This document shows, piece after piece, positions 18,279 to 27,766 of a stretch of 64,000 nt of DNA. The stretch is from the NCBI RefSeq assembly GCF_016820445.1, contig NZ_JADHDT010000003.1, forward strand, positions 326,452-390,451, written 5' to 3'. A model generated the notes under the pieces. That model was not told the origin of the DNA and made no database searches. It saw nothing but the letters and a program-made list of their open reading frames with translations. Positions within the stretch are counted from its first letter, which is position 1; every line of letters starts with the position of its first letter. Position numbers and translations under genes: made by a program. Origin of the DNA: Sphingomonas beigongshangi (lineage in GTDB: Bacteria; Pseudomonadota; Alphaproteobacteria; Sphingomonadales; Sphingomonadaceae).

Positions 18279-18729
18279 GATGAAGCTCCTGTTACGCGGG
18301 ACGACCCGCCAGCCGGACCAACGATGGACCGGCGAGTCGGCTTGTCAGGCAAGATAAATGGTGCGTCGGGCGGCGTCGGCACCGTACGAAAGGCCGCCAA
18401 ACGGCGTGTTCGCCTGGACCATCGACAGAATGCAAAACGGCACCGCATCCAGGCCGCAGCGCGAGGACACCGCCGTAAGACGCTTGGAATATACGATATC
18501 CGCGACCGGTAATTGCCTCATCGCTTCTCCCTCTCCCTCTTGCGGCGCGTGCCGCCCGCCCATTCTCCGGGGCGGCTCCATCATCGCGGCATGCCCCGGC
18601 CAAGACAAGGGCAGAAGTGCGAACTTTATAACTAATCAGACAAATAGCGGTTGGCAGATGCGTCAGGTCGCGTTACGAAACCGCCGCCAGACCTTCGGAA
18701 CCAACCGACCGGCGGCAATAGGAGGGGAT
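18279..18729. other. 451-bp divergent control region of the arabinan locus
   Basis: Separates the minus-strand hydrolase operon from the plus-strand receptor, so it should hold both promoters. I see an AT-richer stretch near 18627-18650 (AACTTTATAACTAATCAGAC) that could carry the receptor promoter. AGGAGGGG lies just before the receptor ATG. No clear operator palindrome was found. A small candidate reading frame (18345-18521, minus) lies within it. Confidence 0.5.
18345..18521 (-). CDS. Candidate small protein upstream of the arabinan operon
   Basis: 58 codons starting MRQLPVADIVYSKRLTAVSS, with a purine-rich AGGGAGAGGGAGAAGCG directly before the ATG. The sequence has two cysteines and ends AARRTIYLA. 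It is on the same strand as the hydrolase operon, 66 bp upstream of the first gene. I do not recognise it. It may be a true small gene or a chance frame in the leader region. Confidence 0.3.
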   Translation of the reverse strand: MRQLPVADIVYSKRLTAVSSRCGLDAVPFCILSMVQANTPFGGLSYGADAARRTIYLA

Positions 18730-21573
18730 ATGAACGCCAAGGGGATGTTGCACGCGTCGGTAGCCATGGTGGCCCTGCTGGGATGCTTGCCCGCGGCCGC
18801 ACAGACCGACGGCACGCCTGTCGCGCAGACCAAGAGCGGGGCGCAGGATCTGCCCAAGCCGGATGTCGCCTCCGACCAGAGCACGGACCCCGCCGCCGCC
18901 GACTCGGTACAGCAGACGCCGACCGATGGCAGCGACATCGTCGTTACCGGCCTGCGCCGCAGCCTCGAGTCGGCGCAGGCGATCAAGCGCACGTCCGACG
19001 GCATCGTCGATGCGGTCGTCGCGCAGGATATCGGCAAGCTGCCGGACACCTTCGCCTCGTCGGCCCTGCAGCGTGTCGCTGGCGTCGCCGTGACGCGTGG
19101 CGGCGGCGAGTCCGCGGGCGTCACGGTACGCGGCCTCCCCGATCTCACCACGACCTATAACGGCCGCCAGATCTTCACGGCAGAGGGGCGGTTCGTTCAG
19201 ATCCAGGACTTCCCCGCCGGCACCGTCGCCGCGCTCGAAGTCTACAAATCGGGCACCGCGAACCAGATCGAGGGCGGCATCGCCGGCGAGATCAACGTGC
19301 GCGGCCGCAAGCCGTTCGACTTCAACGGCTTCGAACTGTCGGGGTCGCTCAACGGCGTGCTGTCGCAGCAATCGGAACGGATCGTCCCCAACGGCAATCT
19401 GCTGATCAGCGACCGCTGGCAGACCGGCATCGGCGAGATGGGGCTGCTGCTCAACGCCTCGTACGTCGGCATCAATTTCATGGACTCGTCGCGCGAGCAA
19501 TCGGTGGTGATCGCCACCACCGACGCGAACAACGCGCCGGGGCAGCCTGCAGGTCTGCGCTTCCCCGACGCGCAGGGGAATTTCCTGGGCTATGGCGCGC
19601 GCTACCGCCCTTCGGCCAATGCCGCGTTCCAGTGGAAGCCGACGCCTGATCTCGAAATCTACGCCGACGGTCTGTACCAGGGCTTCCGCTCGAAAGACTA
19701 CAACCGCTGGATGTTCATCCCGAACTTCGGCGGGATAACCCTGTCGAACATCACCACCATCCCGGGCACCAACCAGATTTCGTCCGCCACCGTCACCGGA
19801 GCCGTGCGCCCCGACGGGTACACGGGCTCGTTCAACGGTGCGACCGACACCTACCAGGGCGGTGCCGGCTTCAACTGGAAGCGTGATCGCCTGACCATTT
19901 CCGGCGACGTCGCCTACACGGACAGCACCTATACCGCCGACCTGGTCAACGTCGACTACGCGACCCGCGGCTCGCCGACCCATGTCTCCTATTTCAACCT
20001 GCCGAACAGCCTAGACGGCGGTCCGTCGCAGACGTTCGTCAACTATTCGATCGCCGATCCGGCGAACTTCGTCGCCCGCGGTCTCTACCAGGAACTGACC
20101 GTGGTCAGCGGCAAGGACTGGCAGTCGCGCGCCGACCTGTCCTATGATTTCGACACCGGCTTCCTTAAGCGGCTGCAGTTCGGCGTCCGCTACGACGATC
20201 GCGACGCCAGCCGTGATTTCGGCAACATCTACAACAACGTCGCCGTTCCCGGCACGGCGACGACCGGGCCGGTGTTCTTCGAGGATCGCCAGATCCCGCT
20301 GACCTCGCTGCCCGGCGCGGACGTTCGCACCACGCTGCCCGGCTTCACCTATAACAACGGCCAGCCGAACGTCGCCTATGCGGCGATTACCCGCGACAGC
20401 ATCCGCAACAACCTCGCCGCGCTGCGGGCGTTCTTCCTCGAGCCGGCGGGTACGGTCGCCTTCGATCCGACGCAGCAGTTCCGGGCGAACGAGAAGTCCT
20501 ATGCCGCCTATGGCCAGCTGAAATACGGCTTCGATCTCGGCGGAATCACGATCGACGGCCTCGCGGGCCTCCGCGTGGTGAAGACGAAGGATCGCATCCT
20601 GGCGCAGCAGAACATCGCTGGCGTCGTGTCGCCGAACACCGCGACCAACGAATATACGGACTATCTGCCCAACGGCAGCGCGCGCATCGCATTCAGCGAC
20701 GGGCTGCAGATGCGGCTGGCCTATACCAAGACGCGTACGCGCCCGAACTTCATCGACCTGCGGCCGAACCTGTCGCTTGGCACGCCGCCGACCTTCCCGG
20801 CCGGCAGCCCCTGCCTCGATCCGACCAGCGCAACGTACAACAGCCGCAACTGTGCCCGCGGCGGATCGCAGGGCAATCCCAACCTGCAGCCGCTGGTGTC
20901 GAACAACTATGACGCGAGCCTCGAATATTACTTCTCGCGCTCGGGCTTCTTCAGCGCGGCGGTGTTCCGGCACGACGTCAAGGGCTTCCTCGCCACCGTC
21001 AACAACGTCTTCCGCGACCCGACCTATGGCCTGATCGCGATCGACCAGCCGGTCAACCTCGGCCGCACCCGCCTGCAGGGCGCGGAGGTGCAGTTCACCA
21101 GCTTCCTCGACATCGCCGGGCTGCCCGATTGGGCACGCGGCTTCGGCATCCAGGCGAACGGTACGTACATCGATGCCAAGGGCGACCTGCAGCCCAACTT
21201 CGCCGCATCGTACAACAACCAGCAACAGGCGTTCCCGGGCGTATCGAAATGGGCGTACAACATCGTCGCGCTGTACGAGAAGCCGCAATTCTCGGCGCGC
21301 CTCGCCTATAACTATCGCTCGCGCTTCGTCTCTTACTATACGTTCGAGACGTTCGACCCGATCGCGCATCCGACGATCGAGGAAGGCCGCGGCCAGCTCG
21401 ACTTCTCGACGTCGGTCACGCCGGTGCCGAACATCACATTGGCCTTCGACATCGTGAACCTTCTCGGCAACCCGATCCAGCGATCCCGCCAGTACGATAC
21501 GGGGGACAGCTACCTTCGCCAGGTCCTGTATCTCGAGCGCAGCTACTCGCTCGGTATCCGGTTCCGCTTCTGA
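18730..21573 (+). CDS. TonB-dependent receptor for arabinan-derived oligosaccharides (inferred)
   Basis: 947-residue outer-membrane transporter. The signal peptide is MNAKGMLHASVAMVALLGCL, cleaved after AAAQ. The plug has a TonB box-like segment (DIVVTGLRRS), DAVVAQDIGKLPDTFASSAL and VTVRGLPDLTTTYNGRQIFT. A long beta-barrel follows and ends in aromatic YSLGIRFRF. I chose the ATG at 18730 because AGGAGGGG precedes it. The plug belongs to the Caulobacter/Xanthomonas carbohydrate-uptake type. Its place between arabinan hydrolases suggests arabino-oligosaccharides as substrate. No SusD-like partner gene is present. Confidence 0.9.
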   Translation: MNAKGMLHASVAMVALLGCLPAAAQTDGTPVAQTKSGAQDLPKPDVASDQSTDPAAADSVQQTPTDGSDIVVTGLRRSLESAQAIKRTSDGIVDAVVAQDIGKLPDTFASSALQRVAGVAVTRGGGESAGVTVRGLPDLTTTYNGRQIFTAEGRFVQIQDFPAGTVAALEVYKSGTANQIEGGIAGEINVRGRKPFDFNGFELSGSLNGVLSQQSERIVPNGNLLISDRWQTGIGEMGLLLNASYVGINFMDSSREQSVVIATTDANNAPGQPAGLRFPDAQGNFLGYGARYRPSANAAFQWKPTPDLEIYADGLYQGFRSKDYNRWMFIPNFGGITLSNITTIPGTNQISSATVTGAVRPDGYTGSFNGATDTYQGGAGFNWKRDRLTISGDVAYTDSTYTADLVNVDYATRGSPTHVSYFNLPNSLDGGPSQTFVNYSIADPANFVARGLYQELTVVSGKDWQSRADLSYDFDTGFLKRLQFGVRYDDRDASRDFGNIYNNVAVPGTATTGPVFFEDRQIPLTSLPGADVRTTLPGFTYNNGQPNVAYAAITRDSIRNNLAALRAFFLEPAGTVAFDPTQQFRANEKSYAAYGQLKYGFDLGGITIDGLAGLRVVKTKDRILAQQNIAGVVSPNTATNEYTDYLPNGSARIAFSDGLQMRLAYTKTRTRPNFIDLRPNLSLGTPPTFPAGSPCLDPTSATYNSRNCARGGSQGNPNLQPLVSNNYDASLEYYFSRSGFFSAAVFRHDVKGFLATVNNVFRDPTYGLIAIDQPVNLGRTRLQGAEVQFTSFLDIAGLPDWARGFGIQANGTYIDAKGDLQPNFAASYNNQQQAFPGVSKWAYNIVALYEKPQFSARLAYNYRSRFVSYYTFETFDPIAHPTIEEGRGQLDFSTSVTPVPNITLAFDIVNLLGNPIQRSRQYDTGDSYLRQVLYLERSYSLGIRFRF

Positions 21574-21587
21574 ACGGGATAGACGTG

Positions 21588-22589
21588 ATGCGCATCAGCC
21601 GCCTTGCCCGCCGTCTGCTTCTGATCGGATCGCTCTCGTGTGCCACGATGGCCGCGGCGGACAATCCGCAGTTCCAGGGCGCGGACCCCCATGCGATGAT
21701 CATCGACGGGGCGATGTGGGTCTTTCCGACCGGCGGGCCGGGCGGCAGCTGGAGCGCCGACCGGTTCGGCGCCTTCTCGTCGCGCGACCTCAGGTCGTGG
21801 CGCAGCAGGGGCGTGTTGCTTCGCCGCGACGACATCGGCTGGATCGGCAAGGATGGCGCGCCCGACCACTTCCTGTGGGCGCCGGGCGTCGCGCGGCACA
21901 ATGGGCGATGGTACCTCTATTATTCGGTGGGACCGCAGAATCCGACGCCCAGCCGCATCGGGGTCGCGGTCGCAACCCGGCCCGGCGGCCCCTATCGCGA
22001 CAGTGGCAAGCCGCTGGTGACCGGCGGCAACGGGTTCGAGGCTATCGATCCCATGGTCTTTACCGATCCGCGAACGGGCCGCAGCTACCTCTATGCGGGC
22101 GGCAGCGCCGGGGCACGACTGCGCGTCTGGCGACTGAAGCCCGACATGGTGACGATCGCGCGCGAGGAGCACGTGGACCAGCCGCCGCAGTTCACCGAGG
22201 GCGTGTTCATGCACGAGCGCCGCGGCGTCTATTATCTCTCCTACAGCCACGGCCATTGGAATGGCCCCGACTATTCCGTCCACTATGCCACCGCGCCGTC
22301 GCCGCTCGGCCCATGGCGCTATCGGGGCCCCATCCTGCAGAGCGACGCAAGCCATCAGGGACCGGGACACCACAGCTTCGTCCGTACCCCGGATTGCGAA
22401 TGGCTGATCGTCTACCACCGGTGGGACCAGGCGCCCGGGCCGATGCCGCTGCGTGGCGAGCGGCAGGTCGCGATCGATCGAATCCATTATGCCGCGGACG
22501 GCGCCATCCTGCCGGTGCACATGACCGATGGCGCCGCATCCCCGCACGACATCGGCCTTAGCGCACGCTCGCGCGCACGGCGCTGCTGA
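21588..22589 (+). CDS. GH43 family glycosidase, exported
   Basis: 333 residues from the ATG at 21588 (a GTG at 21585 is also possible). Signal peptide is MRISRLARRLLLIGSLSCAT. GH43 features are Asp in GADPHAMIIDGAMWVF, Asp in FEAIDPMVF and Glu in QFTEGVFMHERRGVYYLSYS. HHSFVRTPDCEWLIVYHRW fits the GH43 C-terminal blade. It follows the TonB receptor after 14 bp, probably in one transcript. Likely removes arabinose or xylose from the imported oligosaccharide. The last 15 residues are arginine-rich and may be a non-conserved tail. Confidence 0.85.
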   Translation: MRISRLARRLLLIGSLSCATMAAADNPQFQGADPHAMIIDGAMWVFPTGGPGGSWSADRFGAFSSRDLRSWRSRGVLLRRDDIGWIGKDGAPDHFLWAPGVARHNGRWYLYYSVGPQNPTPSRIGVAVATRPGGPYRDSGKPLVTGGNGFEAIDPMVFTDPRTGRSYLYAGGSAGARLRVWRLKPDMVTIAREEHVDQPPQFTEGVFMHERRGVYYLSYSHGHWNGPDYSVHYATAPSPLGPWRYRGPILQSDASHQGPGHHSFVRTPDCEWLIVYHRWDQAPGPMPLRGERQVAIDRIHYAADGAILPVHMTDGAASPHDIGLSARSRARRC

Positions 22590-22786
22590 CGACCTTCGCG
22601 CCACGGGTCCCCGCCCACGCTCTGCCCCCGCCGGGCGCGGCCGGTCAGCGCGTGTAGAGCGCCCAGGGCCGCTGGCCGGCGACCGGACAAGAGCGTCGAA
22701 CGTGGTCCGCATGCGTAGGGGATGGCGCGGCGACGGCTTTCATGACACCGACACCCTGGTCACGCCTTTCACGCTGGCCGTGGGTC

Positions 22787-23635
22787 TCACGACCCCATGC
22801 CGTCCTCGGATGGCGCGCGGTTCGCAGCCGCGTCACGATCGGGATCCAGCCGCGCCTGTGCGAACGCGATCTCGGCGCCGTCCAGCCGCACGGCCGTGAG
22901 GACGCCGGTCGCATAGACGCCCGTATCGATCCCGATCCGATGGTCGGTGACCTCGGGCAACTCGGACCGCCAGCTATGGCCGTGCACGACGATCTTCTCG
23001 AACCGATAATCCCTGCGCAGGAATTCGTCGCGGATCCACAGGCAGTCGTCGTCGCTTTGCCGTGCCAGCGCGACGCCGGGCCTCAAGCCGGCATGGACGA
23101 AGACATAGGTGCCACGGATCACCCGCACCGGCAGGCCACGCAGCAGCGCCAGATGCGCCGCCGGCATGGCATCGAGCAGACGATCGCGTAGTTGAAAACA
23201 ATCGTCCTCCGGCCCCGCTGCCACGCCATAGGAGGCGAGCGTGCCGATCCCGTCGTGCTCCAACCAGGGCAGCGCCCGGTCGGGCCGCTCCAGGAACTGC
23301 AGCAACATCGCCTCGTGGTTGCCCCGCAGGAAGGCGACATCGAACGGCGCCTGTCGCTTCATCCATACCAGGGCATCGAGCACCTTCGCCGAGTCCGGCC
23401 CGCGATCGACATAATCGCCCATGAAGATGAGCGATGCCGACCGGCCCTCGCCCGTGCGCGCGATGTCGGCGACGATCTCTTCGATCAGCGCGACCAGTTG
23501 CGTGTAGCAGCCATGGATATCGCCAATCGCATAGACCACCCTACCGTCGGTAGTCGCCGCTCGGGCCGATGGAGGATGATCGGCGATCCAGGTGATGTCG
23601 GCGCGCGGCAGCGCGGACACGGCGGCTCCCGTCAT
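22787..23635 (-). CDS. Calcineurin-like metallophosphoesterase (serine/threonine phosphatase or ApaH-like)
   Basis: 282 residues. The metal-binding motifs are GDIHG (38-42), GDYVDRG (73-79) and GNHE (105-108), with later His residues in FVHAGLRPG and VVHGHSW. These match the PPP/diadenosine tetraphosphatase superfamily, which hydrolyses phosphoproteins or Ap4A. The substrate is not determined. No signal peptide, so cytoplasmic. The start overlaps the upstream gene's stop by 4 bp, so the two are co-transcribed and may work together. Confidence 0.87.
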   Translation of the reverse strand: MTGAAVSALPRADITWIADHPPSARAATTDGRVVYAIGDIHGCYTQLVALIEEIVADIARTGEGRSASLIFMGDYVDRGPDSAKVLDALVWMKRQAPFDVAFLRGNHEAMLLQFLERPDRALPWLEHDGIGTLASYGVAAGPEDDCFQLRDRLLDAMPAAHLALLRGLPVRVIRGTYVFVHAGLRPGVALARQSDDDCLWIRDEFLRRDYRFEKIVVHGHSWRSELPEVTDHRIGIDTGVYATGVLTAVRLDGAEIAFAQARLDPDRDAAANRAPSEDGMGS

Positions 23636-24414
23636 GGCACGGATTCCGTCAGATCGTCGAGCTGATCGGCCAGTTGGTTGTAGCGGCGGATCGCGCCGTC
23701 GGGATCGTCGTCCGCCCGGTTGCGCGCCTCGCGCCAGCGTCGCGCGATGACCGTGAGGTCGCGACTGCTCACGCCGCGCACCCGGGCGCGCTCATACGCG
23801 CGATACAGGCGGCCATGCGCGTTGAGCACGTCCTGGTAGATGCAGCGGTTCTCCGGACTGTTCGGCGGGCAGCCGGAGTCGCTGGCACGCCCGCCACCGC
23901 CGCGGACCCTGTCGGGAACGCGCACCGTCACGATCCGAGTCGCGCGGTCGATCGGCCGCACCGGCTGACGGGCTACGCGCGGCAGATCGGCGGCGGCGGG
24001 TGGCGTGCGATCGTCGCGCAGGACGGCCGTTTGGGCATCGTCGGTGCCGCCTGGGTCCATAGCGACGCCGGTATCCGGCAGCGAGGCGGGCGCGACGGCG
24101 GTCGGCGCGTCCGTCACACGCGGGCCGGCGGGCGCCGCTTGGTCGATTGCCCGTTTTTGAGGAGCAGTAGGCGCCGCGGAGCGGAGCGCGGCGACCGGCG
24201 GCTGCCAGCCTTCGTGGATGGCGGTAAGGCCCAGGGCCGTGCCGGCAGCGACCACCAAAGGCGGCAGGGTCAGCAGCCACCAGCGCGATCGTCGCCGCTC
24301 TCGACGGGCGACGGGGTTGGGCGACGGATGGCGGCCCGCCGTCACCCCAGCGAGCGGCTGAAAGATGCGGTCCATGTCCGCCGCCACGGTTTCGGTTCGA
24401 ACGCTATGCGACAT
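23632..24414 (-). CDS. Single-pass membrane protein of unknown function
   Basis: 260 residues from the ATG at 24412-24414; GGGGAGG lies about 10 bases upstream. An in-frame TTG at 24420 is the alternative. The cytoplasmic N-terminus is basic (NPVARRERRRSR), then one membrane helix (WWLLTLPPLVVAAGTALGLT) and a long Ala/Pro-rich linker. The conserved-looking C-terminal domain of about 75 residues has two Cys (SGCPPNSPENRCIYQDVLNA) and RLYRAYERARVRGVSSRDL. It slightly resembles LprI-type lysozyme-inhibitor domains, but I would not assign that. Upstream partner of the metallophosphoesterase. Confidence 0.7.
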   Translation of the reverse strand: MSHSVRTETVAADMDRIFQPLAGVTAGRHPSPNPVARRERRRSRWWLLTLPPLVVAAGTALGLTAIHEGWQPPVAALRSAAPTAPQKRAIDQAAPAGPRVTDAPTAVAPASLPDTGVAMDPGGTDDAQTAVLRDDRTPPAAADLPRVARQPVRPIDRATRIVTVRVPDRVRGGGGRASDSGCPPNSPENRCIYQDVLNAHGRLYRAYERARVRGVSSRDLTVIARRWREARNRADDDPDGAIRRYNQLADQLDDLTESVP

Positions 24415-24561
24415 CGCCAATCATCCTCCCCGTAAGCCATTGCCCGCACACATTGTATTGCGGCTGAACACGCTCGCAACGTCTTATCGCGCGCGGCGTG
24501 GGACAACGCGCGCGGGCACCGACCGGCTTGGGGGGATAAGGGAGCAGCGTGGTGGCCTGAT

Positions 24562-24665
24562 GTGCGATCCAGCAAAGCTGGATCGGCGCGGTACCGGCCC
24601 TCACCCCCACCCGGCCGCCCACGCAGCGTATCCTGGATGGGCGGCCGGGTGGGGGTGAGGGCCGG
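24562..24665 (+). repeat. Dispersed palindromic repeat, copy A
   Basis: Positions 24594-24621 and 24638-24665 form a perfect 28-bp inverted repeat with a 16-bp loop. Just before it lies a small hairpin (GCGATCCAGC, then GCTGGATCG). The whole unit aligns with the reverse complement of 32245-32335, so it is a family. It lies downstream of glpK and could act as its terminator. Confidence 0.8.
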
Positions 24666-24693
24666 CGCCGCTTCCACGCACGTGGATCAGGCT

Positions 24694-26175
24694 CTAGCGG
24701 AGCACCCGAGACAGCGCGTCCTGCCAGCCCGCCACCAGGCGCTCGCGGTGATCGGCTTCCATCGCCGACTCGAAGCATGCCTCGCGCGCCCACAGCCGCT
24801 CCAATTCGTCGAGTCCGGACCACAGCCCGACCGCGAGGCCTGCGTGAAACGCCGCGCCCCGCGCGGTCGTCTCGAGGTCATCCGGGCGCTCCACGGGCAC
24901 CTCGAGCAGGTCGGCGAGGAAGCGGCACAGCCAGTCGTTCGCCGCCATGCCGCCGTCGACGCGGAGCATGGCCGGCTTCGTGCCGCCGTCGCTAACCATC
25001 GTGGTCACCAGGTCGAGCGTCTGATAGCCGACGGCCTCGAGCGCGGCGCGCGCGAGATGCGCCTGCGTTGCGCCGAGCGTGAGTCCGAAGATCGCGCCCC
25101 GCGCCTCCGGCTCCCAGTGCGGCGCCCCGAGCCCGACAAAGGCCGGAACCATGTACACGCCATGACTGTCGGGGACCTGGGTAGCCATGTCATTGGTTTC
25201 GCGCGCATGGGTGATGACGCCGATGCCGTCGCGCAACCATTTGATCGCGGCGCCCGCGACGAAGATCGAACCTTCGAGCGCATAGGTGGTGCGGCCGTTC
25301 AGCCGATACGCTGGCGTGGTCAGCAGCCGGTGTTCGGACGTGATCGCCGACTCACCGGTGTTGAGCAACAGAAAGCAGCCAGTGCCGTAGGTCGACTTTG
25401 CCGTGCCGGGCGCGAAGCAAGCCTGTCCGAACAGCGCCGCCTGCTGGTCGCCGGCTATGCCCGTGATCGGAATGGCGGCGTCGAACAGGCCCGGCGCGGT
25501 CCTGCCGAAACAATGGGCATTGTCGTGGACCTCGGGCAGCATCTCGACCGCAATGTCGAACAGCGCGCAGAGCGTCTCGTCCCAGCAGTTTTCGTGGATG
25601 TTCCACAGCAACGTCCGCGACGCGTTGGTGACGTCGGTCGCATGCACCGCCCCCCCGGTCAGGCGAAACAGCAGGAAGCTGTCGATCGTCCCGAAGGCAA
25701 GCTCGCCGCGCGCCGCGCGCTCGCGCGCGCCGGGGACATGGTCGAGGATCCAGCCTATCTTGGTCGCGGAGAAATACGGATCGAGCAGCAAGCCGGTCCG
25801 TGCGCGCACGTCATCCTCGGCGCCCGATGCCTTTAGCTTGGCGCAAACGGATGCGGTGCGGCGATCCTGCCACACGATGGCGTTGTGAAGCGGCTTGCCG
25901 CTCTCGCGGTCCCAGACGACCGTGGTCTCGCGCTGATTGGTGATGCCGATCGCGGCGATGTCAGCCGCGGAAAGGCCCGCCTTGTCGATCGCCTCGCGCG
26001 CGGTCGCCAACACGTCGCGCCAGATATCCTCGGGGTCATGCTCCACCCACCCTGGCTCGGGATAATGCTGCGCGAACTCGGTTTGCGCGGTGGCGACGCG
26101 GCGCGCGGCGGCATCGAACACCACGCTGCGCGTCGAGGTGGTACCCTGATCGATCGCCAGGATGTGCGTTGCCAT
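24694..26175 (-). CDS. glpK: Glycerol kinase
   Basis: Phosphorylates glycerol to glycerol 3-phosphate with ATP. The 493-residue product has the FGGY phosphate-binding loop [15 protein letters not shown] at residue 8, [17 protein letters not shown], the [15 protein letters not shown] segment and [19 protein letters not shown]. Full length. The ATG at 26173-26175 follows GGAGAGG; a longer frame would start upstream within the operator region. Divergent from glpD, 64 bp apart, with GlpR-like sites between. Cytoplasmic. Confidence 0.97.
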   Translation of the reverse strand: MATHILAIDQGTTSTRSVVFDAAARRVATAQTEFAQHYPEPGWVEHDPEDIWRDVLATAREAIDKAGLSAADIAAIGITNQRETTVVWDRESGKPLHNAIVWQDRRTASVCAKLKASGAEDDVRARTGLLLDPYFSATKIGWILDHVPGARERAARGELAFGTIDSFLLFRLTGGAVHATDVTNASRTLLWNIHENCWDETLCALFDIAVEMLPEVHDNAHCFGRTAPGLFDAAIPITGIAGDQQAALFGQACFAPGTAKSTYGTGCFLLLNTGESAITSEHRLLTTPAYRLNGRTTYALEGSIFVAGAAIKWLRDGIGVITHARETNDMATQVPDSHGVYMVPAFVGLGAPHWEPEARGAIFGLTLGATQAHLARAALEAVGYQTLDLVTTMVSDGGTKPAMLRVDGGMAANDWLCRFLADLLEVPVERPDDLETTARGAAFHAGLAVGLWSGLDELERLWAREACFESAMEADHRERLVAGWQDALSRVLR

Positions 26176-26188
26176 CGAATACCTCTCC

Positions 26189-26197
26189 ATGTTCGAT
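26189..26197 (+). promoter_or_regulatory. GlpR-like half-site 1
   Basis: ATGTTCGAT equals the left half of the E. coli GlpR operator consensus. It lies just upstream of the glpK ribosome site in the short glpK/glpD divergent region. The same 9 bases recur at 26231-26239, in direct orientation. A glpR gene follows glpD. Confidence 0.55.
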
Positions 26198-26230
26198 TTG
26201 GTTGTTGATTGTTTTCATTTGCGCGTCAAT

Positions 26231-26239
26231 ATGTTCGAT
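26231..26239 (+). promoter_or_regulatory. GlpR-like half-site 2, abutting the glpD start
   Basis: A second exact ATGTTCGAT, 42 bp from the first and immediately before the preferred glpD ATG at 26240. Binding here could block glpD transcription or translation initiation. The half-sites are direct rather than inverted repeats, so the mode differs from the E. coli palindrome. Confidence 0.5.
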
Positions 26240-27766
26240 ATGAGCGCGGAAACGAAGATCGATCTGCTGATCGTCGGAGGCGGGATCAACGGCGCCGGGA
26301 TCGCACGCGATGCCGCAGGACGGGGGCTGTCGGTGATGCTCGTCGAGCAGGACGATCTCGCCAGCCACACATCTTCCGCGTCCACGAAGCTGATCCACGG
26401 CGGTCTGCGCTATCTGGAATATGGCGAGTTCCGGCTGGTGCGCGAGGCGCTGATCGAGCGCGAGCGGCTTTGGGGCATGGCACCGCACATCATCTGGCCG
26501 CTGCGCTTCGTGCTGCCACAGACCCAATCGCCGCGTCCGGCCTGGATGGTGCGGCTTGGGCTGTTCCTCTACGACCATCTCGGCGGCCGCAAGCGGCTGC
26601 CGGGTACAGAGACGATCGCGCTGGAGCGGTCGGCATGCGGCGCGGGCCTCGCGCCCCGCGCGGGCAAGGCCTTCGTCTATTCGGACTGCTGGGTCGAGGA
26701 CAGCCGGCTCGTCGTGCTCAACGCGCGCGACGCGTCGGAGCGGGGCGCGATCGTGCGCACGCGAACGCGGCTCGTCAGCGCCCGCAGGGAGGGCGAGCAT
26801 TGGATCGCCACGATCGAAAGCGGGGACGACGGCGCGGCAGGCCACGGTACATCCGAAGTGCACGCGCGTGTCCTGGTGAACGCCGGCGGCCCATGGGTGG
26901 CAGACGTACTGCAGCGCGCCGGCAACAGCCGCAACGACCGTGGTGTGCGGCTGATCAAGGGCAGCCACCTTGTGCTGCCAAGGCTGTACGAGGGCGATCA
27001 CGCCTTCATGCTGCAGAATCCCGACCGCCGTATCGTCTTCGTGATCCCCTACGAAGGCGAATTCTCGCTGGTCGGCACCACCGACGAGCCATGGACGGGT
27101 GCGCCCGGACGGGCGGAAATCAGCGCGGACGAGACGCGCTATCTACTCGACACGGTCAACCGCTATTTCGCGCGCGCGGTAGCGGCGGACGATGTCGTTT
27201 GGAGCTATGCCGGCATCCGCCCGCTCTATGACGACAAGGCGGCGAACGCCTCCGCGGTAACGCGCGACTATGTGCTCGATCTCGACGCTCCAGACGGAGC
27301 GCCGCCGATGCTGAGCATTTTCGGCGGCAAGATCACGACGTATCGCAAGCTCGCCGAGCATGCGATGGCACAGCTCGCGCGCTTCTTCCCGGCGGCGACG
27401 GGTGCCTGGACCGCGGGCGCGACGCTACCCGGCGGCGATTTCCTCGATTTCGACGCCTATCTGGCCGAACTGGCGCAGGCGCGTCCCGCGATTCCCGCCG
27501 CCGTGTTACGGCGGCTGGTGCGCGCCTATGGCACGGACGTCGCGACGCTGGTGCCGGCGGGCGCGTCGCTGGCGGATCTGGGCGAAGACCTGGGCGGCGG
27601 GCTGACGACGCGCGAAGTCGACCACCTGCGCGCGCGCGAATGGGCCCGGACGGCGGAGGACATTCTCTACCGTCGCAGCAAGCTCGGCCTGCACGTTCCC
27701 GCCGGCACGGCCGCGCGGATCGATGCGTATCTCGCGAGCGCGACCGGCACGGGCGCCGCGGCATGA
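26240..27766 (+). CDS. glpD: Aerobic glycerol-3-phosphate dehydrogenase
   Basis: FAD enzyme of the inner membrane that oxidises glycerol 3-phosphate to dihydroxyacetone phosphate and feeds electrons to the quinone pool. The product has the dinucleotide-binding motif VGGGINGAGIARDAAGRG near residue 12, then ASTKLIHGGLRYLEYGEFRL, and FVIPYEGEFSLVGTTDEPW. Length is 508 from the ATG at 26240, close to E. coli GlpD (501). An ATG at 26231 is possible but would place the operator half-site inside the gene. The stop overlaps the glpR start by 4 bp. Confidence 0.95.
   Translation: MSAETKIDLLIVGGGINGAGIARDAAGRGLSVMLVEQDDLASHTSSASTKLIHGGLRYLEYGEFRLVREALIERERLWGMAPHIIWPLRFVLPQTQSPRPAWMVRLGLFLYDHLGGRKRLPGTETIALERSACGAGLAPRAGKAFVYSDCWVEDSRLVVLNARDASERGAIVRTRTRLVSARREGEHWIATIESGDDGAAGHGTSEVHARVLVNAGGPWVADVLQRAGNSRNDRGVRLIKGSHLVLPRLYEGDHAFMLQNPDRRIVFVIPYEGEFSLVGTTDEPWTGAPGRAEISADETRYLLDTVNRYFARAVAADDVVWSYAGIRPLYDDKAANASAVTRDYVLDLDAPDGAPPMLSIFGGKITTYRKLAEHAMAQLARFFPAATGAWTAGATLPGGDFLDFDAYLAELAQARPAIPAAVLRRLVRAYGTDVATLVPAGASLADLGEDLGGGLTTREVDHLRAREWARTAEDILYRRSKLGLHVPAGTAARIDAYLASATGTGAAA

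Noticed and set aside
22645..22744. Short minus-strand peptide ending RPWALYTR downstream of the metallophosphoesterase
   Set aside because: Only about 32 codons, without a clear ribosome site or recognisable family.
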